From Leptospira levettii (GTDB taxonomy: Bacteria; Spirochaetota; Leptospiria; Leptospirales; Leptospiraceae), in contig NZ_NPDM01000008.1 in assembly GCF_002812085.1 (NCBI RefSeq), forward strand, positions 72,270 to 136,269: DNA of 64,000 bases, read 5' to 3'. The position numbers and the translations under genes are program-made. Position 1 is the stretch's first letter, and every line of letters starts with the position of its first letter. The notes under the pieces were generated by a model. It was not told the DNA's origin. It was given only the letters and a program-made list of their open reading frames with translations, and did not search any database. Positions 1 through 8,861 of this stretch are shown piece by piece.

Positions 1-2
1 GT

Positions 3-479
3 TTTCTTTTGGCCCTAGTTCTTGTTGTGAAACAACTCTCTCCCATTCCTAAGGAAATTTTGGTTTCCGTATTTTATACCTGGGGAATCCTCCTTCCGTT
101 TTCGAATGCCAAAGGACTACCTCCAATCGTTGTACTTTTTTTCCTCCATGTGCTCTCCAATGTTTTATTGACTTACCAAATCGACAGAGAGAGAGACAAA
201 CTCCAAAATACAAATACTCTCAACCTTTGGCTTTCTCCAAACCTAGCAAAAGGTTTTGCAATTTTGGTTTTCCTCTTTGGGTTTAGTTTTCTTTGTTTTT
301 GTTTTTATACCCAAACCATTCCTTTTGTTTTCGTTTTAGGAATGGGGCTTTCCTACGTGTGGCTTGGGGTTACATGGTATTTGATCCCAAAACCCTCCTC
401 CCAAAAGTTATTTTCCGAACTTTCCTATGTTCCGATGTTTTTACCTGCGATCATTTTTTTCTTCTCTGGACTCCGCTAA
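3..479 (+). CDS. Integral membrane protein, 5' end outside window (possibly UbiA-like)
   Basis: The reading frame is open to the left edge, so the start lies upstream; an in-window TTG at 9 is only one possible start. About 157 residues are visible, forming four or five hydrophobic segments. A polar loop near residues 57-70 carries a D-R-E-R-D arrangement that weakly resembles the second Asp-rich motif of UbiA-type prenyltransferases. The first motif would lie outside the window, so this family call is a guess. The gene ends 17 bp before the next small membrane protein and probably shares its transcript. A multi-spanning membrane protein is secure; the function is not. Confidence 0.55.
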   Translation, partial: FLLALVLVVKQLSPIPKEILVSVFYTWGILLPFSNAKGLPPIVVLFFLHVLSNVLLTYQIDRERDKLQNTNTLNLWLSPNLAKGFAILVFLFGFSFLCFCFYTQTIPFVFVLGMGLSYVWLGVTWYLIPKPSSQKLFSELSYVPMFLPAIIFFFSGLR

Positions 480-496
480 AAAATAAGGTTGGGTTT

Positions 497-796
497 ATGT
501 TATTTCTCTTTTTGCATCTTTTCCTCTTTTTTCTCCTGAGCTCACTTTACTGGTTCCGATTTCGCTCCCAGGTGGAGGGTCCCAAGGGAAACCTTCTCAT
601 TGAAATCCAAAACGCCGGTAAACACTGGAAAGAAACTCCCCACCTAGTACTCGTACTCGCTTTTATCCTTTTCCTCCTCCTTCCCCTGGTCATTGGTTTT
701 CAATTTTACCTCCGGTCGGATGCGAATGTCCTTGTTGTCATCGTTTGGATCATTTGGGCTTATAATTGGAGCAAATACAGTTTCTTCCGAGAATAA
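497..796 (+). CDS. Small membrane protein of unknown function
   Basis: This encodes 99 residues from the ATG at 497. A longer in-frame reading from a TTG at 293 would overlap the upstream gene by almost 190 bp and is less likely. The protein has an N-terminal hydrophobic helix (residues 1-20), a short polar stretch, and two further hydrophobic helices at about 49-65 and 72-90, ending in a basic aromatic tail. No family is recognised. It follows the upstream membrane protein by 17 bp and precedes etfB by 67 bp. Confidence 0.6.
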   Translation: MLFLFLHLFLFFLLSSLYWFRFRSQVEGPKGNLLIEIQNAGKHWKETPHLVLVLAFILFLLLPLVIGFQFYLRSDANVLVVIVWIIWAYNWSKYSFFRE

Positions 797-863
797 ATTA
801 CTTCCCTTATGACTTCCCTCTCGTTTTCTGGTCTAAGGTAATCCACGAAAACGGGGTTAAGGA

Positions 864-1625
864 ATGAAAATTGTTGTTCTAGTAAAGCAGGTTCCGGATA
901 CGGAAACCAATATCAAGGTCGGTGACAAATCGATCAACGAAGCTGGCGTAAAATGGATCATCTCTCCTTATGATGAATTTGCAATCGAAGAGGGAATCAG
1001 AATTCGTGAAAAAAGCGGTGGAGAAGTCATCGCAGTGTCCCTCGGCCCGGACCGTGTCGTAGAAGCACTTCGCACTGCCTACGCTATGGGTGTGGACAGA
1101 GCCGTTCATGTAAAAGTGGATGACTATGTAACTTTTGACTCTACATACACTTCCGAACTTCTTGCCAATTTCATCAAAGCAGAAAATGCAGATGTAGTGA
1201 TTGGTGGTCGTCAATCCATCGATACTGACAGCTCACAAGTTGTCGTACAAATTGCAGAGAGATTGAATGTCCCTCACGTAGCAATGGCTCTCAAACTCGA
1301 GTTTGATGGTAAAAAAGTAACTGCAACTCGCGAAATCGAAGGTGGAACTGAAGTGGTTGAAACTTCTGCTCCTCTTGCTGTGACTGCGCAAAAAGGTTTG
1401 AACGAACCAAGATACCCAAGTTTAAAAGGAATCATGTCTGCGAAGAAAAAACCAGTCGATGTGAAAAAACCAGAAGAACTCGGTGCAACTGGTTCCAAAC
1501 TCGAAGTTGTTTCTCTTGAACCACCTCCTCCACGTATCGCTGGTCGAAAACTGGAAGCAGCAGATGCACAAGGTTTTGCATCTCAACTTGTAAAAGCTCT
1601 TCGCGAAGAAGCGAAGGTCATCTAA
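864..1625 (+). CDS. etfB: Electron transfer flavoprotein subunit beta
   Basis: The beta subunit of the soluble ETF heterodimer accepts electrons from acyl-CoA dehydrogenases and passes them to ETF-quinone oxidoreductase. The product has 253 residues, the usual length. The N-terminus MKIVVLVKQVPDTE is typical. A nucleotide (AMP) site is seen around residues 114-133 (GGRQSIDTDSSQ), and the beta-ETF signature at about 180-196 (NEPRYPSLKGIMSAKKK). An AAGGA purine run lies directly against the ATG. etfA follows after 10 bp, so the two are co-transcribed. An acyl-CoA dehydrogenase that could donate to it is encoded at 21337-22911. Confidence 0.97.
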   Translation: MKIVVLVKQVPDTETNIKVGDKSINEAGVKWIISPYDEFAIEEGIRIREKSGGEVIAVSLGPDRVVEALRTAYAMGVDRAVHVKVDDYVTFDSTYTSELLANFIKAENADVVIGGRQSIDTDSSQVVVQIAERLNVPHVAMALKLEFDGKKVTATREIEGGTEVVETSAPLAVTAQKGLNEPRYPSLKGIMSAKKKPVDVKKPEELGATGSKLEVVSLEPPPPRIAGRKLEAADAQGFASQLVKALREEAKVI

Positions 1626-1635
1626 GGAGACGAAC

Positions 1636-2595
1636 ATGGCTGATGTTTTAGTAGTTGGTGAATTAAAAAACGGCGAACTTAAAAAAATCTCAAAAGAACT
1701 TACCTCGGCAGCTCGCAAAATTGCGGATGCAATCGGTGGTAAAGTTCACACTCTCATCATCACTGACAACGTTGACGCGTTTGCAGGTGATTTAAAAGCA
1801 GTTGGTGCTGACGCTGTGATCGGTGCAAACCTCGGTGAATTTTCACCAGAAGGTTATGCAAACGGTATTTTTGCCGTGATCCAAGAGAAAAAACCAGCAG
1901 TGGTTCTTATGCCACACTCTGCTCAAGGAAAAGAATACTCTGCAAGAGTAGCGATCAAAGCAAATGCAGGAATCGTTGCGGATGCAGTGGGTCTTTCTGT
2001 TGACGGTGGTAAAGTAGTAGCAAAAAAACCAATTTATTCTGGTAAAGCGTATGCGAACTTCAAAGTGTCTTCTGACATTCAAATGTTCACTGTGCGTGCG
2101 AACTCACAAGAAGTAACTCCAAAAGAAGGAGCAGGTGCGGTTGAAAAATCTGGCGCTTCTGCTGGTGAAGTGAGAACAAAATCACTTTCCAAAGACCTTT
2201 CTGGTGGAAACAAAGTGCAGTTAGCTGATGCTTCTATCATCGTATCTGGCGGACGTGGAATCAAAGGACCAGAAAACTGGCCAATCATCCAAGACTTAGC
2301 AGACACACTCGGTGCAGCACTTGGTGCTTCCCGTGCCACAGTGGATGCAGGATGGATTTCTCACTCACACCAAGTAGGACAAACAGGAAAAACTGTCTCC
2401 CCTAACTGTTACATCGCTTGCGGAATTTCCGGAGCCATCCAACACTTAGCGGGTATGGGATCTTCTAAATACATCGTTGCGATCAATAAAGACGGAGATG
2501 CTCCGATCTTCAAAGTAGCAACTTACGGTGTTGTCGCTGATTTGTTTGAAGTAGTGCCTGCACTTACTTCTGAATTCAAAAAAGTATTGGGTTAA
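1636..2595 (+). CDS. etfA: Electron transfer flavoprotein subunit alpha
   Basis: The FAD-carrying alpha subunit of ETF has 319 residues here, the usual size. The C-terminal FAD domain is clear: VSGGRG at about 203-208, SRATVDAGW at 232-240, [10 protein letters not shown] at 247-256 and AINKD at 282-286. The ATG at 1636 has an AAGGAG ribosome site starting right at the etfB stop codon, so translation is likely coupled to etfB. The first ~180 residues form the less conserved domain that packs against EtfB. Confidence 0.97.
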   Translation: MADVLVVGELKNGELKKISKELTSAARKIADAIGGKVHTLIITDNVDAFAGDLKAVGADAVIGANLGEFSPEGYANGIFAVIQEKKPAVVLMPHSAQGKEYSARVAIKANAGIVADAVGLSVDGGKVVAKKPIYSGKAYANFKVSSDIQMFTVRANSQEVTPKEGAGAVEKSGASAGEVRTKSLSKDLSGGNKVQLADASIIVSGGRGIKGPENWPIIQDLADTLGAALGASRATVDAGWISHSHQVGQTGKTVSPNCYIACGISGAIQHLAGMGSSKYIVAINKDGDAPIFKVATYGVVADLFEVVPALTSEFKKVLG

Positions 2596-2618
2596 TTCCC
2601 AATACGAACCATCTAACT

Positions 2619-3200
2619 TTGAGAAATTTCCTTCTCAAAATCCAGATTGTTCTCCTTTTCTCTGTCCAATGGGGTTCCCTTTGGGCAGAGGATGGACGAG
2701 ATCGTCTCAATGCCGTCATCGGCAGAATGAACTCCCTTGAAAGTTTTCGTGCCTCTGTCACTGTGAATGGTGGCCTGACTGGCGTCGTTTCTTACAAAAG
2801 CCCAAACCAACTCCATGTTCGGTTCAGCGATGGAAGGATCATCTCTTCCAATGGCAGGATTTTATGGTTCTATAATCCTGATTCCTCAATTGCAGGGAAA
2901 CAAGACCTGAAAGGTGTTTCCGGTGGACTTGGCGGATTATTATCTGGTTACGAAAACGTGACTGTTAGCGGTAGAACATTTCGTCTCACTTCTACTACCA
3001 AACGTTATAATGAAATCATTTTAGTCGTCTCTGATAACGACCTCCCCCGTGTTCTCAAAATGAAACGTTCCGACGAAGAAATCACAGAAATTGCTTTTTC
3101 AGGCATTGCTACCAATATTGGTCTCGGAACTGGACTCTTTAACTTCCAACCTCCCACAAGCTCACAGATTGTTGAGAACCCTCTCAACCAAAAGGAGTAA
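2619..3200 (+). CDS. LolA-like outer-membrane lipoprotein carrier protein
   Basis: This is a 193-residue exported protein. The only sensible start is TTG at 2619, which gives a signal peptide (RNFLLKIQIVLLFSVQ...) with a probable signal peptidase I site after SLWA near residue 23. The mature part has the beta-rich LolA/LolB layout: a helix with RLNAVIGRMNSLESFRA, then strands including GVVSYKSPNQLHVRF and ILWFYNPDSS. LolA shuttles lipoproteins through the periplasm, which suits a lipoprotein-rich spirochaete. The fold assignment is from pattern only. It starts 23 bp after etfA and ends 2 bp before the next gene. Confidence 0.75.
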   Translation: MRNFLLKIQIVLLFSVQWGSLWAEDGRDRLNAVIGRMNSLESFRASVTVNGGLTGVVSYKSPNQLHVRFSDGRIISSNGRILWFYNPDSSIAGKQDLKGVSGGLGGLLSGYENVTVSGRTFRLTSTTKRYNEIILVVSDNDLPRVLKMKRSDEEITEIAFSGIATNIGLGTGLFNFQPPTSSQIVENPLNQKE

Positions 3201-3202
3201 TT

Positions 3203-5173
3203 GTGACACCAGTTTCTCGTACCGAAGCGCATCGTGTTTTTGCAGATTTGTATCGCAAAACAAGGACACCTGAGCACCAACAACTCATTGATGAAGCGAT
3301 TTTAAAATCGAACGATGTCTTCATACGGATTGATCTGATCCGGAAAGTGGACGAAGACTACGAAAATAAAAACAAACCCAAAAAAGAAGACAGCCGTGAC
3401 CGTGGTTTACCAGAGAGAGAACAACCAAAAAGAGAAGTGATTTCTCGCACCTCTACTCCCGATCCAAAACCAAAACGATCCAGTGACTTAGTCACGGTAG
3501 ACAGTGCCAAACAAAAACAGAATCCCGCAAGAAAAAAGGCCACCGAACAGAAACAAGGTGGAGGACTTCTTGCAGGACTTTTTGGCGGAGGGAACAATGC
3601 AAACAGTTCCATCGGTAAATTTGCCAAAGAAACGGGAACTATAGATATCGGTTTATTTGGAAGAAATCCAGCCATCTCCAACAATGTGGAAAAAATTTTT
3701 CGTGGACTCAAAGAAGATGTCCTCATTCCAACCATCCAAGCCCTTCGTGTTTCAGAACAACAAGGTTGGAGGATTTGGACACCACTCGTTTACAATATCA
3801 TCAATAATTTTAATAAGTTTTTCAATGCCTTTGCATCGCTTGATGCACTCATCTTGGATAAAATTTCTGCAGAGATTTTTTTGGAACGTTCCCTTAAAAT
3901 GCAGATGTTTTATGTACGTTTTTTACAAAGAGATGATGCAAAAGATATCATATTGTCCAACCTACCAGACATCGTAAAGATGGATGAAAAACTCACACCC
4001 AAACTAAACAAAATCATGGAAGGTGTGAACTATGCGATCAATTTAGAAAACAACAAACCGAAGTTATCTGATGCGATTACAGCCTTTTATATTGTAGCAA
4101 AGAAAAAAATGTTTACATGGCCAGAAATTGTAACCGATTTACGAGTTCCGCCCATCCAAGAACATAAATTCCAAGCAGCACGTGAGATCCAAAAAGAAGT
4201 AGAAATCACTGTAGCCAAAATTTCCGACGATATCAACACAAGAACCTTCAAAAAAGAAGAATTACAAAACCTTAGATCCAGATATTTTTCAATTGATGAC
4301 AAAGGAAAAATCAGTTTTGATTTTTTGAACCATGTTGTAGATGATTTTATGGCTCACCATATGCCGGAATCGGCAAAAAGCCAAACTGTCAAAAACAGTT
4401 ACAAATCTCAACCACATCGACTCGTTTATTTATTATTACGTGACTTACAAACGGTTTATATCAACCTCATCGAAGGTTATGTTCGGTTAGGTGATAAAAA
4501 CCAAAACCAAGAACTTCTCATCATCCAACCTGGTCTTTTTAGAAACGAAATTGACCAACTGAATACACTCGTTCGAACCATTGATAATTTTAATAAAAAA
4601 TTCCCAAGTTTCCAATATAGTTTCCAACAATATGGAATGGATTTTAGCACAGGGAATGCTGCCAGTGATCAAATTGCAGGACCAATTGTGCAAGCCCTTC
4701 AAGATGCTTCTGAATTTTTTGGAAGTTTTGCCGGTAAACTTAATATCATCGTGGAAAACCACCTGATGGCAAAAGCAACTGAAGCAAAAGGGAAAACTAA
4801 CGACAAAATCATTTCCACAAAAGACAAAGTCATCGAAGAAGTTAAAATTGCGCAAAGGTTTATTCCTCACTATGACAAAGCAGTTGTTGCAAAAGAGAGA
4901 ATCAATGGAATGAAAGTGGAAGATGTTTTCATTCAATTCACAAAATATTTATATAATTATGCTGTTATCTTTAAAGATCCAACAACTACATCCAAACTAA
5001 CAGCTCACAGAAAAATCGAACAAGAACTGATCAAACTCAATAAAGAATACGAACGACTTACCTACTCTACCTTTCACAAAGATAGTGGGAATCCAGAACC
5101 AACGTCAGGTGATGCGAATAGTTCCGAATCAAATGAGACTAACGAAACAACAGGGGAAGAGGAAGATACTTGA
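3203..5173 (+). CDS. Large conserved-type hypothetical protein, cytoplasmic
   Basis: This encodes 656 residues from a GTG start 2 bp after the LolA-like gene, so the two are probably translationally coupled. No signal peptide or membrane helix is seen. Residues ~1-50 are helical; ~50-125 are a charged Lys/Glu/Pro/Arg-rich linker; a glycine-rich patch ([12 protein letters not shown]) lies near 118-131. Residues ~150-620 form a long, mainly helical region with many aromatic residues, and the last ~30 are an acidic Ser/Thr/Glu tail. No catalytic motif was recognised. The layout recalls large spirochaete-restricted proteins of unknown function, but I cannot name a family. The gene overlaps trpS by 4 bp. 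Confidence 0.85.
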   Translation: MTPVSRTEAHRVFADLYRKTRTPEHQQLIDEAILKSNDVFIRIDLIRKVDEDYENKNKPKKEDSRDRGLPEREQPKREVISRTSTPDPKPKRSSDLVTVDSAKQKQNPARKKATEQKQGGGLLAGLFGGGNNANSSIGKFAKETGTIDIGLFGRNPAISNNVEKIFRGLKEDVLIPTIQALRVSEQQGWRIWTPLVYNIINNFNKFFNAFASLDALILDKISAEIFLERSLKMQMFYVRFLQRDDAKDIILSNLPDIVKMDEKLTPKLNKIMEGVNYAINLENNKPKLSDAITAFYIVAKKKMFTWPEIVTDLRVPPIQEHKFQAAREIQKEVEITVAKISDDINTRTFKKEELQNLRSRYFSIDDKGKISFDFLNHVVDDFMAHHMPESAKSQTVKNSYKSQPHRLVYLLLRDLQTVYINLIEGYVRLGDKNQNQELLIIQPGLFRNEIDQLNTLVRTIDNFNKKFPSFQYSFQQYGMDFSTGNAASDQIAGPIVQALQDASEFFGSFAGKLNIIVENHLMAKATEAKGKTNDKIISTKDKVIEEVKIAQRFIPHYDKAVVAKERINGMKVEDVFIQFTKYLYNYAVIFKDPTTTSKLTAHRKIEQELIKLNKEYERLTYSTFHKDSGNPEPTSGDANSSESNETNETTGEEEDT

Positions 5174-6138
5174 GAGTTCTCACAGGATTACAACCGTCAG
5201 GAAAATTACATTTAGGAAACTACTTCTCAGCGATCAAAAAAATCTTAGATTACCAATCAAAAGAAGAATTATTTTTATTTATCGCAAACCTACATGCATT
5301 AACTACCTTTCGTTCCAAAGAAGAGCTGAAAGACTACACCTTAGGTTGCGCAATCGACTTACTTGCGCTAGGTGTTGACCCCAATAAAACTGTTTTTTGG
5401 GTTCAAAGTGATGTTCCCGAAGTCACTGAACTCACTTGGTATTTATCACAATCAATCACTGTTTCCCAATTACAACTTGCCCATTCCTTTAAAGACAAAG
5501 TAGCCAAAGGATTTGTTCCAGGTGCTGGTCTTTTTACTTATCCAATCCTTATGGCAAGTGACATCTTACTGTTTTCAGCAGAAAAAGTTCCCGTTGGAAA
5601 AGACCAAAAACAACATTTAGAATTTGCTCGGGACATTGCAGAAAAATTCAACAACCAATTTGGATCTGTATTAACACTTCCTGAACCTGACATTGATGAA
5701 AACACAGCAACAGTGCCTGGTGTAGATGGTGCAAAGATGTCCAAATCGTATAACAATACGATTGATTTCTTTGGTACAGAAAAAGAGATCAAAAAGAAAG
5801 TGATGTCGATTGTAAGTGACTCCAAAGCAATCGAAGAACCAAAAGATCCAGACGAGTCTATCATTTACCAAATTCATTCTTTATTCTTAACAAATTCAGA
5901 AAAAGAAACTCAAAAACAAAAGTACAAACAAGGTGGATTTGGATACGGGGATTTAAAAAAAGACCTCCTTGAATCCATTCTGAATCATTTTGCACCTTTC
6001 CGATCCAAACGAGAAGAACTCTCAAAAAATTTAGATTATGTTCATTCAGTATTAAAAACTGGGAAACAAAAAGCAAAGGAAGTTGCAGAACAAAAATTAA
6101 GCGAAGTGCGAAACACTCTCGGCATTTATCCTTTCTAA
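5170..6138 (+). CDS. trpS: Tryptophanyl-tRNA synthetase
   Basis: This class I synthetase charges tRNA-Trp. It has 322 residues, within the family range. The HIGH-type motif is PSGKLHLGN (residues 9-17) and the KMSKS loop is at 189-193. Other TrpS features include the [11 protein letters not shown] segment (about 141-151). The start is TTG at 5170, inside a TTGA overlap with the stop of the preceding gene, so translation is coupled. No second trpS is visible in the window. Confidence 0.97.
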   Translation: MRVLTGLQPSGKLHLGNYFSAIKKILDYQSKEELFLFIANLHALTTFRSKEELKDYTLGCAIDLLALGVDPNKTVFWVQSDVPEVTELTWYLSQSITVSQLQLAHSFKDKVAKGFVPGAGLFTYPILMASDILLFSAEKVPVGKDQKQHLEFARDIAEKFNNQFGSVLTLPEPDIDENTATVPGVDGAKMSKSYNNTIDFFGTEKEIKKKVMSIVSDSKAIEEPKDPDESIIYQIHSLFLTNSEKETQKQKYKQGGFGYGDLKKDLLESILNHFAPFRSKREELSKNLDYVHSVLKTGKQKAKEVAEQKLSEVRNTLGIYPF

Positions 6139-6181
6139 ATTTAAAAGAGACCAAGTGTTTCATTTTTGAACCTCTCTCCAT

Positions 6182-8011
6182 GTGAGAGTAAACACAAAAC
6201 TACTTCCTAATTCTAACTTTGGATGGTTTTGTTTTGGAATTTGTGTTACAGCCACAACAATCAAAATCGGAAACAAAATCCCTGGAATTTATGCCACTCT
6301 CTTTCTCTTCCAACTTCTTTTCTTTTGCCTAATCATAATCCTTCCACCAAAGCTCACAAAATATTTCCATCATCGAATCCCGTGGGCAATTCTTGCATCA
6401 TTTCTATTTTTGTTATTTGCCGATACCAACCAAACACTCTCTCAAAAGTTACCAAAACATTATTTTCGTGATTTTTTAAAACAGGAACTAAGCAGGTCAC
6501 CTCTTTCTCCCTTTGAATCACGAATTGTTATGGGTCTTGTGACAGGTTCCACAAAAGAAATCCCAAAAGACTTTAAAGAACTAGCAAAGGAATCGGGCAT
6601 CTTACACCTATTTGCTGCCTCTGGACTCCATTTAGGTATTTTTATTGGATCCATTCAATTTTTCGGAAACTTAATTTTTTCGAAACACCGCTGGCTCTCC
6701 ATCCTACTCTCACTTGGATTTGGATTTATGTATTTATATGTATTAAACTTTCCTGTTTCCTTTGTCAGAGCTTACCTCTTTGCTTTTTTAACCTTGATTT
6801 CCTCCTTATTTTACCGCAAAATTGCAGTTAGTGATCTACTCATCATATCATCTGCAACCATTGCCTTGTTTTGTTATTCGGATTTTTTAAGTATCGGTTT
6901 TTTACTCTCTTTTAGTGCCGTTTTTGGGATCTTTTATCTCAAACCGAGTTTGGACCAAATGTTTTTTAAGAGTAACAAATCCTTTTTAAAGGAAAATTTA
7001 ACACTAACTACCGTTTGTTCCTTATGTACCTTTCCGGTTCTTGTGTATTTTTTTCACTCTTACTCATTTGGTGGGATTTGGATCAATTATTGTTTGGTTC
7101 CACTTGCTGGCATCTTACTTCCTAGTTTGTATCTAACACTCCTTCTCCAAAGTTTTTTACCCAGTTCTCTCTCGTTACTCCTTTCCGATTGGATTTGGAT
7201 ACCGGCAAGTTACTTACTTTCTCTTTTTTTAAAACTCTTTCAATCCTTATCAAATTTCGAAAGAGCCTACAAGGAATGGAAAATTGAGACTACCCCTTTA
7301 TTCGTGTTTTCACTCTTTCTCATTTTGATCCTTTGGGCACTACATCGTTACAACCTAAACCATAACAAAATCACCAATCGATTGATCCTGAGTGTACTCT
7401 TTCTATTTTTTCCATTTAGTTTTTGGCAAGAGGATACAAGCTCTCTACCAATTCTCACCCAATCGGGAAAAGGTTATTTTACGATTACTCTCGAGAACAA
7501 AATGTATCTCTATGGAATTTGTCCTCCTCATAAACGAATCGCGCTTCCAAAATCAAACCATCCAATCAAACAAATCTTATTCGAATCCGAATCCTGTTTA
7601 CAAACGGTTTTAAGACTGCAAAAAAAAGAGAAAATTAAAGATGTGATTTTTTTCGAAACACAGGTTTCCCCTTTCATTCGGCAATTTGAAAATCAAGGGT
7701 TCAAAATCCAATCTTCACTCCGATTGGGAAACGATCTCACAAAGGATGTAACTTTATTTCGATTTGATGGCAATCCGAAGGAAGTGAACTCTTTATTACG
7801 TGCCTTAAAAGGATCAGAAACATTCAATTCCTTACAAAAATGGAAGGGAATCCTAGTTCTCGATTTCCCTCCTTGGAAAAAAAAGGAAGCAAAAGAATGG
7901 ATCACCTACCAAAAACTACTTGGGATTTCTAACGCATGGAAAATCATCATCGTTGAGGATCAATTTGAAATCTCCTTATTCCACTATCTCACAAATCCAA
8001 ACCTTCTTTGA
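6182..8011 (+). CDS. ComEC/Rec2-family DNA-uptake channel protein with degenerate C-terminal domain
   Basis: This is a 609-residue polytopic membrane protein starting at GTG 6182. Residues ~105-400 match the ComEC competence domain: FESRIVMGLVTG, then the hallmark GILHLFAASGLHLG near 138-151, and FPVSFVRAYLFA with many transmembrane helices. ComEC forms the inner-membrane channel for single-stranded DNA. Many ComEC proteins end in a metallo-beta-lactamase-like domain. Here the last ~190 residues (from SGKGYFTITLE) resemble the start of that domain but lack any HxHxDH metal motif, so it looks catalytically dead. The 3' end overlaps rsmA by 47 bp. Confidence 0.88.
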   Translation: MRVNTKLLPNSNFGWFCFGICVTATTIKIGNKIPGIYATLFLFQLLFFCLIIILPPKLTKYFHHRIPWAILASFLFLLFADTNQTLSQKLPKHYFRDFLKQELSRSPLSPFESRIVMGLVTGSTKEIPKDFKELAKESGILHLFAASGLHLGIFIGSIQFFGNLIFSKHRWLSILLSLGFGFMYLYVLNFPVSFVRAYLFAFLTLISSLFYRKIAVSDLLIISSATIALFCYSDFLSIGFLLSFSAVFGIFYLKPSLDQMFFKSNKSFLKENLTLTTVCSLCTFPVLVYFFHSYSFGGIWINYCLVPLAGILLPSLYLTLLLQSFLPSSLSLLLSDWIWIPASYLLSLFLKLFQSLSNFERAYKEWKIETTPLFVFSLFLILILWALHRYNLNHNKITNRLILSVLFLFFPFSFWQEDTSSLPILTQSGKGYFTITLENKMYLYGICPPHKRIALPKSNHPIKQILFESESCLQTVLRLQKKEKIKDVIFFETQVSPFIRQFENQGFKIQSSLRLGNDLTKDVTLFRFDGNPKEVNSLLRALKGSETFNSLQKWKGILVLDFPPWKKKEAKEWITYQKLLGISNAWKIIIVEDQFEISLFHYLTNPNLL

Positions 8012-8843
8012 ACACAAAGGAATCAGGGCACAAAAAAAATTTGGTCAAAATTTCCTAATTGATCAAAACATTGTGGAATATATTGTAAATACCGCAAAAC
8101 CTTTGTTCACTGACGATGATGTTTCATTGGCAGAAATTGGAATTGGACTTGGAACCTTAACCTATCCAATATTGAGTTTAGGTAAACCTACCGATTTATT
8201 TGAAATTGATTTTGCTTACATCCAATTGGCAAAAGATGAAATTTTACCAAATTTCCCCAATGCAAATTTATTCGCAGGTGATGCTTTAGAAAATTTACAC
8301 CATATTTTTCCGAAAAAAGTTTTTGTATTTGGAAACTTACCATACCACCTCACAACAGAAATCATCAACACCCTGATCATCCATTGCCGAAACTTCCAAG
8401 GTGGCATTTTTATGGTGCAAAAGGAGTTTGCAGAACGACTTGTAAAAGAAACTTCTTCCCTCTCAGTATTTTTGTCTGCTTTCTGCGAAGTGAAATACGT
8501 AAAGACTGTACATAAAAATTGTTTTTTTCCCATTCCCAAAATCCATTCCGCACTGATTTTACTCTCTCCCAAAAAAGAAAAGGGCAAACATCACTGGTCT
8601 CCTCGATCTGAAGCAGAAGTGGAAATTTGGTCTCGGATGTTACGAACTGTTTTTTGGGGCAAACGAAAACAAATCCAAGTGAGTTTACGGGAATCTCCTT
8701 TTTCAGAGGATCCCATTTTCCGAGAAGCATTGGGTGAGGCATTGGTCCGTTCGGAAATCCCTCCGACCAAACGTCCCGAAGAATTGAACCGTGAACAATT
8801 TCTGAATCTTGGTCAACATTTACTTGACATTTTGTCAAAATGA
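7965..8843 (+). CDS. rsmA: 16S rRNA (adenine1518/1519-N6)-dimethyltransferase
   Basis: RsmA (KsgA) dimethylates two adenines near the 3' end of 16S rRNA. I chose TTG 7965 as the start because GAGG at 7955-7958 lies six bases upstream and because it gives a normal N-terminus before the conserved FGQNFL (residues 26-31). TTG codons at 7920 and 7953 are alternatives. The product has 292 residues. SAM-binding motif I is EIGIGLGTL (57-65) and motif IV is NLPYHLT near 125. The gene begins inside the 3' end of the comEC-like gene in another frame. Confidence 0.95.
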   Translation: MKSPYSTISQIQTFFEHKGIRAQKKFGQNFLIDQNIVEYIVNTAKPLFTDDDVSLAEIGIGLGTLTYPILSLGKPTDLFEIDFAYIQLAKDEILPNFPNANLFAGDALENLHHIFPKKVFVFGNLPYHLTTEIINTLIIHCRNFQGGIFMVQKEFAERLVKETSSLSVFLSAFCEVKYVKTVHKNCFFPIPKIHSALILLSPKKEKGKHHWSPRSEAEVEIWSRMLRTVFWGKRKQIQVSLRESPFSEDPIFREALGEALVRSEIPPTKRPEELNREQFLNLGQHLLDILSK

Positions 8844-8850
8844 TGTCAAA
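8824..8850. promoter_or_regulatory. TTGACA/TGTCAA dyad plus direct repeat upstream of the hydroxylase gene
   Basis: TTGACA-TTT-TGTCAA (8824-8838) is a perfect short inverted repeat, and TGTCAAA recurs at 8833-8839 and 8844-8850, an 11-bp period that puts both copies on one DNA face. A TATAGT at 8851-8856 could be a -10 element, but it lies 21 bp from TTGACA, too far for a standard pair. Part of the repeat codes for the last rsmA codons. It may be an operator; this is a weak call. Confidence 0.3.
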
Positions 8851-8861
8851 TATAGTCCGCT

